Source: Collinsella tanakaei (GTDB taxonomy: Bacteria > Actinomycetota > Coriobacteriia > Coriobacteriales > Coriobacteriaceae). Taken from it: a DNA stretch of 48,119 nucleotides. The DNA lies in contig NZ_JAUDCO010000011.1 of the NCBI RefSeq assembly GCF_030373545.1, forward strand, positions 1-48,119, in the 5' to 3' direction. Below, piece after piece: positions 27,783 to 37,394 of the stretch. A program made the position numbers and the translations under genes. The notes under the pieces were generated by a model. That model searched no databases, was not told the DNA's origin, and saw only the letters and a program-made list of their open reading frames with translations. Numbering within the stretch: the first letter of the stretch is position 1; each line of letters opens with the position of its first letter.

Positions 27783-28736
27783 ATGTCGTTTACGGCCGAG
27801 GTGCGCGATGAACTGTCTCGCTGTGCGCCGACCTGCGAGTACTGCAACCTCGCGACGCTCGCGGCGCTGACGCGCGTGTGCGGTACGCTGGGCATCGCTG
27901 GACCTGGTCGCTATCGGCTCCAGGTCGCGACCGAAACGGGCGCCGTCGCGCGGACGATGATCGGGCTCACCCATCAGATCCTGAAGCTCAAAACGGAGTT
28001 CACCGTTCGCAAAAGCGTCCTGCACCGCGTGCGCAACTACCTCATCGCCCTGCCCGATCAGCCCGACCTCGAGAAAGCCCTTGTGCTTCTGGGCATCCTC
28101 GACCGCTCGGGCGGCCTGGTGGCGGGCATTCCGCACCACGTGGTCGCGCGCGACTGCTGCCGGCTCGCCTACATCAGGGGCAGTCTCATCGCCGGCGGCT
28201 TCGTTGCCGATCCGCGCGGCGACTTCCATCTGGAGATCTCGGTCCAGGGCGAGGCGTTTGCCCATGCCCTGGCCGATCTGATCGGTCAGGTCGGCGTGCA
28301 CGCCCGCGTCAACAGGCGCCGCTCTTCATATGCCGTCTACATCAAGAGCGCCGAGGATATCGTGTTGCTGCTGCGCCAGGTGGGGGCACCGCGCAGCGTG
28401 GCCGAGATCGAGGACGCCCGCAGCGTCAAGTCGGTGAAAAACGAGGTGAACCGAAGGGTGAACGCCGAGCTCGCCAACCAGGGGAGGAGCGCAGGCGCCG
28501 CCCAGCGCCAGATCGAGCTTATCGACGAGCTTGACCGCCAGGGGCTGCTCGACGGTTTGCCCGAGGCGCTCCTGTCGTTTTGCGCGCTTCGCCGTGCACA
28601 CCCCGACCTGTCCCTGCGCGATCTCGGGCAAATATGCGACCCCCCGCTCTCCAAGTCCGCGCTGTACCATCGGGTGCTCAGGTTGGAAAAGCTTGCCGGC
28701 GAGGCGCGCCAGAAAAACGATGAAACGCTTCAATAG
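27783..28736 (+). CDS. whiA: WhiA-type DNA-binding regulator
   Basis: A 317-residue WhiA protein. It consists of an N-terminal region starting SFTAEVRDELSR, a middle domain related to LAGLIDADG homing endonucleases but without nuclease function (RGSLIAGGFVADP...YHLEI-type strands near 135-160), and a C-terminal helix-turn-helix (about 225-310, ending LSKSALYHRVLRLEKLA). In streptomycetes it controls sporulation septation; in other Gram-positives it affects division and chromosome segregation. The ATG at 27783 has AAGGAGGG 7 bases upstream. An in-frame TTG at 27777 is less well spaced. Confidence 0.93.
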   Translation: MSFTAEVRDELSRCAPTCEYCNLATLAALTRVCGTLGIAGPGRYRLQVATETGAVARTMIGLTHQILKLKTEFTVRKSVLHRVRNYLIALPDQPDLEKALVLLGILDRSGGLVAGIPHHVVARDCCRLAYIRGSLIAGGFVADPRGDFHLEISVQGEAFAHALADLIGQVGVHARVNRRRSSYAVYIKSAEDIVLLLRQVGAPRSVAEIEDARSVKSVKNEVNRRVNAELANQGRSAGAAQRQIELIDELDRQGLLDGLPEALLSFCALRRAHPDLSLRDLGQICDPPLSKSALYHRVLRLEKLAGEARQKNDETLQ

Positions 28737-28800
28737 GCCATACGCTGGGGTTTTGAAGCGAATCAAAGCTCTGAAAATCTCAAATCGACCCCTATTGTCG

Positions 28801-28829
28801 TGATACTCGCACCGAAAAAACGGTATATT
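28801..28829 (+). promoter_or_regulatory. Promoter of gap
   Basis: A good -10, TATATT (28824-28829), has a weak -35 TGATAC (28801-28806) at 17 bases. The surrounding 60 bases are far more AT-rich than the neighbourhood, as expected for a strong promoter. The leader to gap is about 65 bases. Confidence 0.55.
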
Positions 28830-28900
28830 CTAAGAGGTTTGTTTGTAGGCCTCGGCGGCAGGCAAGGGAACCTGCGGAGGCCTCGCGAAAGGAGACAAGC

Positions 28901-29926
28901 ATGGCAGTAAAGGTTGCGATTAACGGCTTTGGCCGCATCGGTCGTCTCGCGTTCCGTCAGATGTTCGGTCACGAGGGCTCCGAGATCGTCGCTATCAACG
29001 ACCTCACCTCCCCGGACATGCTCGCGTACCTGCTGAAGTACGACTCCACGCAGGGCAACTACTCCCGCGATCACGAGATCGTCGCCGGTGAGGACTCCAT
29101 CACCGTTGACGGCAAGGAGATCACCATCTACAAGGAGGCCGACGCCAACAACCTCCCGTGGGGTGAGCTCGGTGTCGACGTCGTGCTCGAGTGCACCGGC
29201 TTCTACACCTCCAAGGCCAAGGCTCAGGCCCACATCAACGCTGGCGCCAAGAAGGTCGTCATCTCCGCTCCGGCCGGCAACGACCTGCCCACCATCGTTT
29301 ACAACGTCAACCACGAGCAGCTGACCGCTGAGGACGATATCATCTCCGCCGCCTCCTGCACCACCAACTGCCTCGCCCCGATGGCCAAGGGTCTGAACGA
29401 CTTCGCTCCCATCGTGTCCGGCATCATGACCACCATCCATGCCTGGACCGGCGACCAGATGCCGCTCGACGGCCCGCAGCGCAAGGGCAACAAGCGCCGC
29501 AGCCGCGCCTGCGCTGTCAACATCGTCCCCAACAGCACGGGTGCCGCCAAGGCCATCGGCCTGGTCCTGCCCGAGCTCAACGGCAAGCTCATCGGTGCCG
29601 CCCAGCGCGTCCCGACCCCGACCGGCTCGCTGACCAACCTCTACGCCGTCGTCGACAAGCAGGTCACCGCTGACGAGGTCAACGCCGCCATGAAGGCCTA
29701 CGCCGAGACCATCCCCGAGACCTTCGCCTACAACACCGACGACATCGTCTCCACTGACATCATCGGCGAGACCCACGGCTCCATCTTCGACGCCACCCAG
29801 ACCATGTGCTCCGATCTGGGCAACGGCCAGACCCTGGTGCAGGTTGTCTCCTGGTATGACAACGAGAACTCCTACACCTCTCAGATGGTCCGCACCATCA
29901 AGTACTTCGAGAAGTTCATCGGCTAA
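28901..29926 (+). CDS. gap: Glyceraldehyde-3-phosphate dehydrogenase, type I
   Basis: Converts glyceraldehyde-3-phosphate, phosphate and NAD to 1,3-bisphosphoglycerate in glycolysis. The 341-residue protein has the N-terminal NAD fold INGFGRIGR (7-15), aspartate 34 in AINDLT, which favours NAD over NADP, and catalytic C153 in [12 protein letters not shown], with the partner histidine in [10 protein letters not shown]. Codon use is strongly biased to C-ending codons, typical of a highly expressed gene. AAAGGAG ribosome site. A strong hairpin follows, so gap can be expressed separately from and above pgk-tpiA-gpmI. Confidence 0.98.
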   Translation: MAVKVAINGFGRIGRLAFRQMFGHEGSEIVAINDLTSPDMLAYLLKYDSTQGNYSRDHEIVAGEDSITVDGKEITIYKEADANNLPWGELGVDVVLECTGFYTSKAKAQAHINAGAKKVVISAPAGNDLPTIVYNVNHEQLTAEDDIISAASCTTNCLAPMAKGLNDFAPIVSGIMTTIHAWTGDQMPLDGPQRKGNKRRSRACAVNIVPNSTGAAKAIGLVLPELNGKLIGAAQRVPTPTGSLTNLYAVVDKQVTADEVNAAMKAYAETIPETFAYNTDDIVSTDIIGETHGSIFDATQTMCSDLGNGQTLVQVVSWYDNENSYTSQMVRTIKYFEKFIG

Positions 29927-29962
29927 CATCCGCCCCTAGAGCTTCCAGCGTCTTGTGTTGAG

Positions 29963-30010
29963 AGGGCGCGGCCTTGAAGGCGTATGCCCCAAAGGCCGCG
30001 CCCTTCTTAT
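29963..30010 (+). terminator. Hairpin between gap and pgk
   Basis: A 13-bp perfect stem (29963-29975 with 29992-30004) followed by TTCTTATTTA. It probably ends most gap transcripts, with pgk reached by read-through or its own promoter. Confidence 0.75.
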
Positions 30011-30056
30011 TTAGGGCTCCGCGATGCGCGGGCCCGAAAGAGAAAGGTAAGTTGCC

Positions 30057-31239
<1,183 letters not shown>

Positions 31240-31250
<11 letters not shown>

Positions 31251-32007
31251 CCGCACCCGCCTCATTGCAGGCAACTGGAAGATGAACAACGACGTGCCCG
31301 CCGCCAAGGAGCTGGCGGAGGCGCTCGTCGAGAAGGTCCCCGCGGGCAACGGCGTCGAGGTCGTCATCTGCCCGCCCACCATCGATCTGGCCTGCGCGTC
31401 CCACAAGATCGCCGACAGCGCCATCAAGCTCGGTGCCCAGAACGTGTACTGGGAGGAGAAGGGCGCCTACACCGGTGAGACCTCCTGCGCCATGCTGAAG
31501 TCCGTGGACGCCGAGTACTGCATCATCGGTCACTCCGAGCGCCGCGACTACTTCCATGAGACCGACGCCGACGAGAACAAGAAGGCCAAAGCGCTCATCG
31601 CCGCCGGCATCACCCCGATCTTCTGCTGCGGCGAGTCGCTCGAGACCCGTGAGGCCGGCGAGCACGTCGCGTTCGTGACCGCGCAGATTCGCGCCGGCCT
31701 GGAGGGCGTGGCCATCGAGTCCGCCGACCAGCTGGTCATCGCCTATGAGCCCATCTGGGCCATCGGCACGGGCAAGACCGCCACGGCGGCCGATGCCCAG
31801 GAGGTCTGCGGCGCCATCCGCGCCACCCTCGTCGAGATCTTCGGTGAGGAGCTCGCCGGTGGCATCCGCGTGCTGTACGGCGGTTCGGCCAAGCCCGAGA
31901 ACATCGCCGGCTTCCTCGCTGAGGAGGACGTCGACGGCGCCCTCGTGGGCGGTGCCTCGCTCAAGGCCGATGACTTCGCTGCCATGGTTGAGAAGGCGGG
32001 GGAGTAG
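31240..32007 (+). CDS. tpiA: Triosephosphate isomerase
   Basis: Interconverts dihydroxyacetone phosphate and glyceraldehyde-3-phosphate. The 255-residue protein has all catalytic residues: K14 in AGNWKMN, H98 in IIGHSERR and E170 in AYEPIWAIGTGKT. The start at 31240 lies inside the last codons of pgk, with GGAGTGGAGG just upstream. The frame stays open for 20 further codons, but these read pgk in another frame. The stop is 3 bases before gpmI. Confidence 0.98.
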
Positions 32008-32010
32008 CGC

Positions 32011-33567
32011 ATGGCTAAGCATCTTCCCGCCCTGCTCGTGATCATGGACGGCTGCGGCCTGGCGCCCGAGGGCGCCGATAACGCCGTGGCCGCCGCCAAC
32101 ACGCCGTTTCTGGATAGCCTGTACGAGCAGTATCCCCACACCACCCTCGGCGCGTCCGGTGAGGACGTCGGCCTTCCCGACGGCCAGATGGGCAACTCCG
32201 AGGTCGGCCACCTGAACATCGGTGCCGGCCGCATCGTGTTCCAGGAGCTGTCGCGCATCAACAACTCCATCAAGGACGGTTCGATCCAGGAGAACGAGAC
32301 GCTCGCCCGCGCCATGGACGATGTCGCCAAGAACGGCGGCACCCTGCACCTGCTGGGCCTCGTGTCCCCGGGCGGCGTGCACTCCATGCAGCGCCACGGT
32401 GAGAACCTCTCCGCCATCGCCGCCATCCACGGCGTCGAGCGCATCCGCTTCCACTGCTTCATGGACGGCCGCGATGTCGACCCGCATTCCGGTGCCGGCT
32501 ACATCGAGACCCTGAAGCAGAACCTCGAGGCGCTCTCCACCTATGCGGGCGTCGACGCCCGCATCGCCACGGTCTCCGGCCGCTACTGGGCCATGGACCG
32601 CGACAACCGTTGGGAGCGCGTCGAGCGCGCCTATGATGTCATCACGCTGCCGAGCGAGTCCGATACCGACCCGGTCGAGGGCGTGAAGGCATACTACGAG
32701 CGCGACGAGCGCGGCGATGAGTTCGTCGAGCCGTTTGCCTGCCACAACGAGGGCGTGCATGACGGCGACGCCATGGTCTTCTTCAACTTCCGTCCCGATC
32801 GCGCCCGCGAGATGACGCGTGCGTTTACCGAGGACGACTTCGATGGCTTCGAGCGCAAGGTTGCGCCCAAGCTGTCGCATTTCGTGACCATGACGGAGTA
32901 CGACGACACGTTCAAGAACGTCGAGGTGGCCTTCCCCAAGACGTTCCCCGAGAACGTGCTCGCCGACGTCATCGCCCAGAACGGCTTGAAGCAGCTGCAC
33001 ACCGCCGAGACCGAGAAGTACGCCCACGTGACGTTCTTCCTGAACGGCGGCGTCGAGGAGCCCAAGGAGGGGGAGGAGCGCGTGCTCGTGCCCTCGCCGA
33101 AGGTTGCAACCTACGACCTGCAGCCCGAGATGAGCGAACCCGAGGTCACCGAGAAGCTCGTGGCCGCCATCAATGAGGACCGCGCTGACTTCTACATCGT
33201 CAACTACGCCAACTGCGACATGGTTGGTCACACCGGCGTGTTCGATGCGGCGGTCAAGGCTGTCGAGGCCGTTGACGACGGTCTGTCCCGTGTGATTCCG
33301 GCGATCCTCGCCAAGGGCGGCTTCGCTCTGATTACCGCTGACCATGGCAACGCGGACCACATGTTCGACGTGGACGCCGAGGGCGAGAAGCACCCGTTCA
33401 CGGCGCACACCACCAACCGCGTGCCGTTCATCGTGGTCGATCCGGCCGCCAAGCTCACCGGCATCGAGGACGGACGCTTGTCCGACATCGCCCCGACGAT
33501 GCTCACGCTCGCCGGTCTCGAGCCCTCGCCCGAGATGACCGGCCGCGTTCTCGCCACCGAGGAATAG
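32011..33567 (+). CDS. gpmI: 2,3-bisphosphoglycerate-independent phosphoglycerate mutase
   Basis: Manganese-dependent enzyme that moves the phosphate of 3-phosphoglycerate to C2 through a phosphoserine. The 518 residues belong to the alkaline-phosphatase superfamily. Visible: metal-binding D13 in MDGCGL, catalytic S63 in MGNSEVGHLNIGAGR, substrate loop FMDGRDVDP, and DHGNADHM near the C terminus. It is the last gene of the pgk-tpiA-gpmI run. Enolase, the next enzyme, is not in the window. The stop is followed 3 bases later by the first REP unit, then a terminator. Confidence 0.97.
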   Translation: MAKHLPALLVIMDGCGLAPEGADNAVAAANTPFLDSLYEQYPHTTLGASGEDVGLPDGQMGNSEVGHLNIGAGRIVFQELSRINNSIKDGSIQENETLARAMDDVAKNGGTLHLLGLVSPGGVHSMQRHGENLSAIAAIHGVERIRFHCFMDGRDVDPHSGAGYIETLKQNLEALSTYAGVDARIATVSGRYWAMDRDNRWERVERAYDVITLPSESDTDPVEGVKAYYERDERGDEFVEPFACHNEGVHDGDAMVFFNFRPDRAREMTRAFTEDDFDGFERKVAPKLSHFVTMTEYDDTFKNVEVAFPKTFPENVLADVIAQNGLKQLHTAETEKYAHVTFFLNGGVEEPKEGEERVLVPSPKVATYDLQPEMSEPEVTEKLVAAINEDRADFYIVNYANCDMVGHTGVFDAAVKAVEAVDDGLSRVIPAILAKGGFALITADHGNADHMFDVDAEGEKHPFTAHTTNRVPFIVVDPAAKLTGIEDGRLSDIAPTMLTLAGLEPSPEMTGRVLATEE

Positions 33568-33569
33568 GG

Positions 33570-33750
33570 GTTCGTTGGGGACGTGTTCGTTCCAACCCAT
33601 TTTGGGGGCCGCTGACGCGCAAAGTCGGCGGCCCCCCTTTATTATGGGTTGATTGGGGACGTGTTCCTTCCAACCCATTTTGGGTTCGTTGGGGACGTGC
33701 TCCGTTCAACCCATTTTGGGGTCGTTGGGGACGTGCTCCGTTCGACCTTT
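33570..33750 (+). repeat. REP-type repeat array left of the transposase (four units)
   Basis: Four same-direction copies of the unit [G/A]TTGGGGACGTG[T/C]TCC followed by TTCAACCCATTTT-like bases: 33570-33603, 33648-33681, 33684-33717 and a decayed fourth at 33721-33750. Each can fold, as GGGTT pairs with AACCC. The gpmI terminator sits between the first and second. The next 100 bases (33751-33850) show no feature. Confidence 0.85.
33604..33643 (+). terminator. Terminator of the gpmI operon
   Basis: GGGGGCCGC (33604-33612) pairs with GCGGCCCCC (33628-33636) and is followed by a CTTTATTA tail. It is sandwiched between two REP units. Confidence 0.85.
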
Positions 33751-33850
33751 CGGAAACCGGCGAATCCTTACCGGAACCCAACACATAGAAACGCCATACT
33801 ACCTGCGGAAATAAAGGGTATGAACACCCTGTTCGGAAAGCTTGGGATGG

Positions 33851-33882
33851 GTTGATTGGGGACGTGTTCCTCCCAACCCATT
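33851..33882 (+). repeat. REP-type unit just upstream of the transposase
   Basis: A fifth same-direction copy, GATTGGGGACGTGTTCC followed by TCCCAACCCATT, ends 37 bases before the transposase start. Its placement next to the transposase gene is typical of REP/RAYT loci. Confidence 0.85.
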
Positions 33883-33918
33883 CTTCGCGCTCGGCGCCGT
33901 CGGGAAAGGGGTGTTTCC

Positions 33919-34665
33919 ATGCCAAGAACGTCTCGAGAGTATTCGGAATCCGGCTATTACCATGTTGTGCTGCGGGGAAACGGCAAGCAGCTTATTTTTG
34001 AAGACGATTCAGACCGTCTGGTGTTCTTGAAACAGCTCAAGGCGAAATCGGCGACCGACGGCGTGAGAATCATTGCGTGGTGCCTCATGAGCAACCATGT
34101 CCACTTGCTGGTTGATGACCCAAAGGATTCGCTGAGTCACTTCATGCATGCGATTTCCACGGCGTATGCACGCTACTTTAACGAAAAGTCAGGCCATGTT
34201 GGCTCAGTGTTTCAAGGTAGATTTACAAGCGTTCCCATAACAAGTGACGGCCAGCTTCTTCAGGCGGTTCGCTATATTCATGATAATCCTGCCAAGGCTG
34301 GCGTGGGTTCTGCTGATGCGTATCGGTGGAGCAGCTATGGAGAGTACCTTAGCTGCGCGGGGGTTGCAGATACGGAGACGGTACTCGACATGGTCGGGGG
34401 AGTTGAAGGTTTCCTGCGCTTTTCCGAAGACGGAAGATTCGATTCATGCTGCTATCGGACGACGAAACGGGTGTCCGATGAAGACTCACTCGAGGTGGCA
34501 CGCTATACGCTGGGAGATATGGATCCAGCGAAGCTGAAGGAAATGGGAAAGATGCAACGGAATGAGGCGCTGCGGTCGCTTCGTGCGGCCGGCATAACAG
34601 TGAAGCAGCTGGAACGTCTCACGGGCATTGGTCATAACACCATCTCCCGTGTAACAAAAGATTAG
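33919..34665 (+). mobile_element. REP-associated tyrosine transposase (RAYT, Y1_Tnp family)
   Basis: A 248-residue IS200/Y1-like transposase. It has the HUH metal-binding motif H60-V-H62 in WCLMSNHVHLLV, the N-terminal GYYHVVLRGNGKQ, and the nucleophile-region motif RYIHDNPAKAG with Y119. The C-terminal 40 residues (RAAGITVKQLERLTGIGHNTISR) look like a helix-turn-helix, an added DNA-binding part. Such enzymes nick at REP hairpins and are thought to spread them without moving their own gene. REP-like units flank it on both sides (five left, at least three right, partly inverted). Its base use is visibly more AT-rich than the neighbouring genes, consistent with acquisition. AAAGGGG ribosome site precedes the ATG. 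Confidence 0.92.
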
Positions 34666-34684
34666 TGCGCTATGGGTCGGTTGG

Positions 34685-34802
34685 GTCGGTTGGGGACGTG
34701 TTCCTTTCAACCCCTTTTGGGTTGAGCGGAACACGTCCCCAACCAACCCCTTTTGGGTTGAACGGAACACGTCCCCAACCAACCCACGTCCCCAACCAAC
34801 CC
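34685..34802. repeat. REP-type repeat array right of the transposase
   Basis: A forward unit (34685-34718, GGTTGGGGACGTGTTCC then TTTCAACCCC) faces an inverted unit (34719-34748). A second inverted unit follows at 34755-34784, then a partial copy at 34785-34802. The forward-inverted pair forms a long hairpin like bacterial REP doublets. It lies just upstream of the secG promoter region. Confidence 0.88.
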
Positions 34803-34878
34803 ATGTGGCGATTGGGTGCGGGGGCGGGCGGTGTGGTACCATACGGACTGTTCGTACGTACGTAGAAGGAGTGTCCCT

Positions 34879-35133
34879 GTGGGTCCGTTCCAGATTTTGC
34901 TTTTCGTTGTGTGGGCACTGTCCACGCTCGCGCTTATCGCGCTCGTCCTCATGCATTCCGGCAAGGGCACCGGCGTGTCCGACATGATCGCCAGCTCGCT
35001 GTATAACGCCAGCGCCGCCACCGGCATCATGGAGCAGAACCTCGACAAGCTCACCGTCATCGTGGCCGTCGTCTTCGCCGCGTGCGTCGTGCTCGCCATG
35101 TTCTTCTTCCCTCAGGGCATCGTGGGCATCTAA
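34879..35133 (+). CDS. secG: Preprotein translocase subunit SecG
   Basis: A small (84 residues) accessory membrane subunit of the SecYEG channel. Two hydrophobic helices (about residues 3-22 and 56-76) flank a conserved loop, MHSGKGTGVSDMI (about 25-37), close to the HSGKG..GLS element of actinobacterial SecG. The start is a GTG at 34879, with GAAGGAG 6-12 bases before it; the upstream in-frame codons read through the repeat-flank and have no family likeness. A TACCAT -10-like hexamer lies at 34837-34842 with only a weak -35. In many bacteria secG follows the gap-pgk-tpiA cluster, as here, with the transposase inserted between. Confidence 0.9.
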   Translation: MGPFQILLFVVWALSTLALIALVLMHSGKGTGVSDMIASSLYNASAATGIMEQNLDKLTVIVAVVFAACVVLAMFFFPQGIVGI

Positions 35134-35165
35134 GCGGGCGTCGCTGGAAAAACCAAGCATCTTGG

Positions 35166-35193
35166 CAGGGGCCGTCACAGCGGCCCCTGTTTT
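35166..35193 (+). terminator. Terminator of secG
   Basis: CAGGGGCCG (35166-35174) pairs with CGGCCCCTG (35181-35189) around TCACAG and is followed by TTTT. Confidence 0.85.
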
Positions 35194-35200
35194 GCGAAGC

Positions 35201-35314
35201 GACAAGTTTGTACCTGGCACCATCTTGCCATCTTGTCGGGTGACAAGTTTGTACCTGGCACCATCTTGCCATCTTGTCGGGTGACAAGTTTGTACCTGGC
35301 ACCATCTTGTCGGG
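35201..35314. repeat. Second repeat family: three tandem GACAAG...CTTGTC units
   Basis: Two identical 41-bp units (35201-35241, 35242-35282) and a shortened 32-bp unit (35283-35314), each starting GACAAGTTTGTACCTGGCAC. Each is bounded by GACAAG and CTTGTC, so every unit can fold. There are no unique spacers between copies. The family is unrelated in sequence to the TTGGGGACGTG repeats. Confidence 0.9.
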
Positions 35315-35636
35315 CAATGTTGCCGAATTGTAAAACTTTGCTCAAGGGTCCGGCACGGCCACCGGCGCCGCCGGGCGAGCAGGGCAGACGACGCATCCAC
35401 AAAACTGCTGCTTTTATGCATTAAAGTGGTGGTCATTTTTTAAAACCTGCACGCAATTGCTTTTTCTGCCTAAAGAAATATCTGCTGTTTACCCAAAATG
35501 AGCGCTTTACTGCGGTCAAGTTGGGTTAAGGTATTGCCTACGTTGCAAGCATGGGCCTGTCAGCCTGGACCCATGCGATTCCAACGTTACATGGGCGGGG
35601 TCCACCCCGCACCGTACCTGTATTAAGGAGGATGGC
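35315..35636 (+). promoter_or_regulatory. AT-rich control region before the opp operon
   Basis: No gene is seen here. From about 35400 to 35530 the sequence is much more AT-rich than its surroundings. A possible promoter is TTGCTT (35457-35462), 16 bases, TATCTG (35479-35484), which would give a leader of roughly 145 bases. The leader contains GGGCGGGGTCCACCCCGC (about 35594-35611), a short hairpin shortly before the AAGGAGG site. Which of several AT-rich hexamers is the real -10 cannot be decided. Confidence 0.4.
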
Positions 35637-37307
35637 ATGGCTGAATTCATGAACAAGCCGATGGGCCGCCGCGCGTTCGTCGGTGGCGCTCTGGCAACGG
35701 GCGTGCTCGGCGTACTCGCTGGCTGCGGCCAGAAGGGTAACCCCAGCGCCGCTGGTAGCACGAGCGGAGAGGGCGCCTCGGGCGGCACCCTGCGTTACTA
35801 CATCAACAACCCCGTCTCCATCGATCCGTACAACCTGATGGAGGACCAGGGCACGCAGGTCGGCTTCCAGCTGTTCGACTCCCTGACCCAGTACGACTTC
35901 GAGAAGGGCGAGATCAAGGCCCTCGCGTGCGACTCCTGGGAGGTCAACGACGACGCCACCGAGTTCACCTTCCACCTCAAGGAGGGCACGACCTTCCACA
36001 ACGGCGACACCGTGGTCGCCGCTGACTGGAAGCGCGGCTGGGAGCGCATCCTGAACCCCGAGACCAACCCCGAGAGCCCCTCGGGCATCGGTTATCACCT
36101 GGCCATGGTCGACGGCTACGACGCCTTCACCGCCGGTGAGGCCGACGAGCTGACCGGCGTCACCTGCCCGGATGACAACACCCTCGTCGTCAAGCTCGCC
36201 TACAGCTACGCTGACTTCCCCTACGTCGCCTCCCACCCGGCGCTCGTGCCGGTTCCCGAGGTCGCGCTCGAGGACTTCCAGACCTTCTTCCTGTCGCCGA
36301 TCGGCAACGGCCCGTTCAAGATGGACGGCAACTGGGAGGACGGCCAGTACATCAACATCGTCCGCTACGATGACTACTATGGCGACAAGGCCATCCTCGA
36401 CGGCGTGAACTTCGTCATCCAGAAGGACGTGGAGACCGCCTACCGCGAGTTCCAGGCCGGCAACCTCGACGTCTGCGACGTGCCCGCCACCCAGATCCCC
36501 GATGCCCGCGAGACCTACGGCGAGTCCGAGGACGGCTACACCGCCACTCCGGATCACCAGCTGCTGCTCGGCGGCGAGCCCTCCACCTACTATCTGACCA
36601 TCAACTGCGCGCAGGCTCCGTGGGACAACGTGAAGTTCCGCCAGGCCGTCTCCATGGCCATCAACCGCGAGGCCATCTGCGAGGAGGTCTTCCACGGCAC
36701 CCGCACCCCGGCCGACAACATCGTCCCGCCCGGAATCGCCGGTTACGAGGAGGGCGTGTGGCCGTACTGCAAGTTCGACCAGGATGCTGCCAAGGCGCTT
36801 CTCGAGGAGATCTATCCTGACGGCAACTATCCCACCATCACGCTGACCTACAACCAGGACGGCGGCCACAAGGAGATCATGGACGTCGTCATGGCCTCCC
36901 TCAAGGAGGTCGGCATCGAGGCCGAGGCCGACACCAACGAGTGGGCCACGATCCTCAACCGCTACAGCTCCGGCGACTACGAGATCGGCCGCTGCGGCTG
37001 GGTCGCTGACTACCCGATCATGGACAACTTCATGTACCCGCTGTTCTTCTCGACCTCGGGTGACAACTACTCCCAGATCGGTGACGACGCCATCGACGCC
37101 GCCCTGCTCGAGGCCCGCGCCACGATCGATGACGACGAGCGTATCGCCAAGTACCAGAAGCTCGACGCCGAGCTTGGCGAGCAGTGCTGGATGATCCCGC
37201 TGATGTTCTACACCCACACCACGGTCGTGGGCGATAACGTGGCCAAGTTCTACCTTGACCCGCAGAAGAAGGCGGATATGTCCAAGACCGAGCTCGTTTC
37301 GGCCTAG
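35637..37307 (+). CDS. oppA: Oligopeptide ABC transporter substrate-binding lipoprotein
   Basis: A 556-residue extracellular binding protein of SBP family 5 that captures peptides for OppBCDF. The N terminus has GRRAFVGGALA (10-20) and a lipobox LAGC with C30, so it is a lipoprotein; the twin arginines raise the possibility of Tat export. The mature part shows family 5 elements: FHLKEGTTFHNGDTVVAADW, GPFKM, RQAVSMAINREAI. The AAGGAGG ribosome site ends 4 bases before the ATG. Codon bias indicates high expression. A hairpin without T tract follows, probably letting oppA mRNA exceed that of the permease genes. Confidence 0.95.
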   Translation: MAEFMNKPMGRRAFVGGALATGVLGVLAGCGQKGNPSAAGSTSGEGASGGTLRYYINNPVSIDPYNLMEDQGTQVGFQLFDSLTQYDFEKGEIKALACDSWEVNDDATEFTFHLKEGTTFHNGDTVVAADWKRGWERILNPETNPESPSGIGYHLAMVDGYDAFTAGEADELTGVTCPDDNTLVVKLAYSYADFPYVASHPALVPVPEVALEDFQTFFLSPIGNGPFKMDGNWEDGQYINIVRYDDYYGDKAILDGVNFVIQKDVETAYREFQAGNLDVCDVPATQIPDARETYGESEDGYTATPDHQLLLGGEPSTYYLTINCAQAPWDNVKFRQAVSMAINREAICEEVFHGTRTPADNIVPPGIAGYEEGVWPYCKFDQDAAKALLEEIYPDGNYPTITLTYNQDGGHKEIMDVVMASLKEVGIEAEADTNEWATILNRYSSGDYEIGRCGWVADYPIMDNFMYPLFFSTSGDNYSQIGDDAIDAALLEARATIDDDERIAKYQKLDAELGEQCWMIPLMFYTHTTVVGDNVAKFYLDPQKKADMSKTELVSA

Positions 37308-37339
37308 TGTTTTCGCGTACAACGTACGCCTGATAGCAA

Positions 37340-37363
37340 GCGCCGACCCGGAAGGGTCGGCGC
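37340..37363 (+). promoter_or_regulatory. Stem-loop between oppA and oppB
   Basis: GCGCCGACCC (37340-37349) pairs perfectly with GGGTCGGCGC (37354-37363) around a GGAA tetraloop. There is no T tract. Such hairpins usually protect the upstream message from 3' decay or partly stop transcription, raising binding protein over permease. Confidence 0.75.
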
Positions 37364-37394
37364 GCTTGTTGAATTACGGTAAGAGGGGAACTAC

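Noticed and set aside
33570-33750. CRISPR-like repeats near the transposase
   Set aside because: Spacing is irregular, units occur in both directions and match the REP pattern around a RAYT gene.
35201-35314. CRISPR array
   Set aside because: Units abut without unique spacers, are palindromic at their edges and no cas gene is present.
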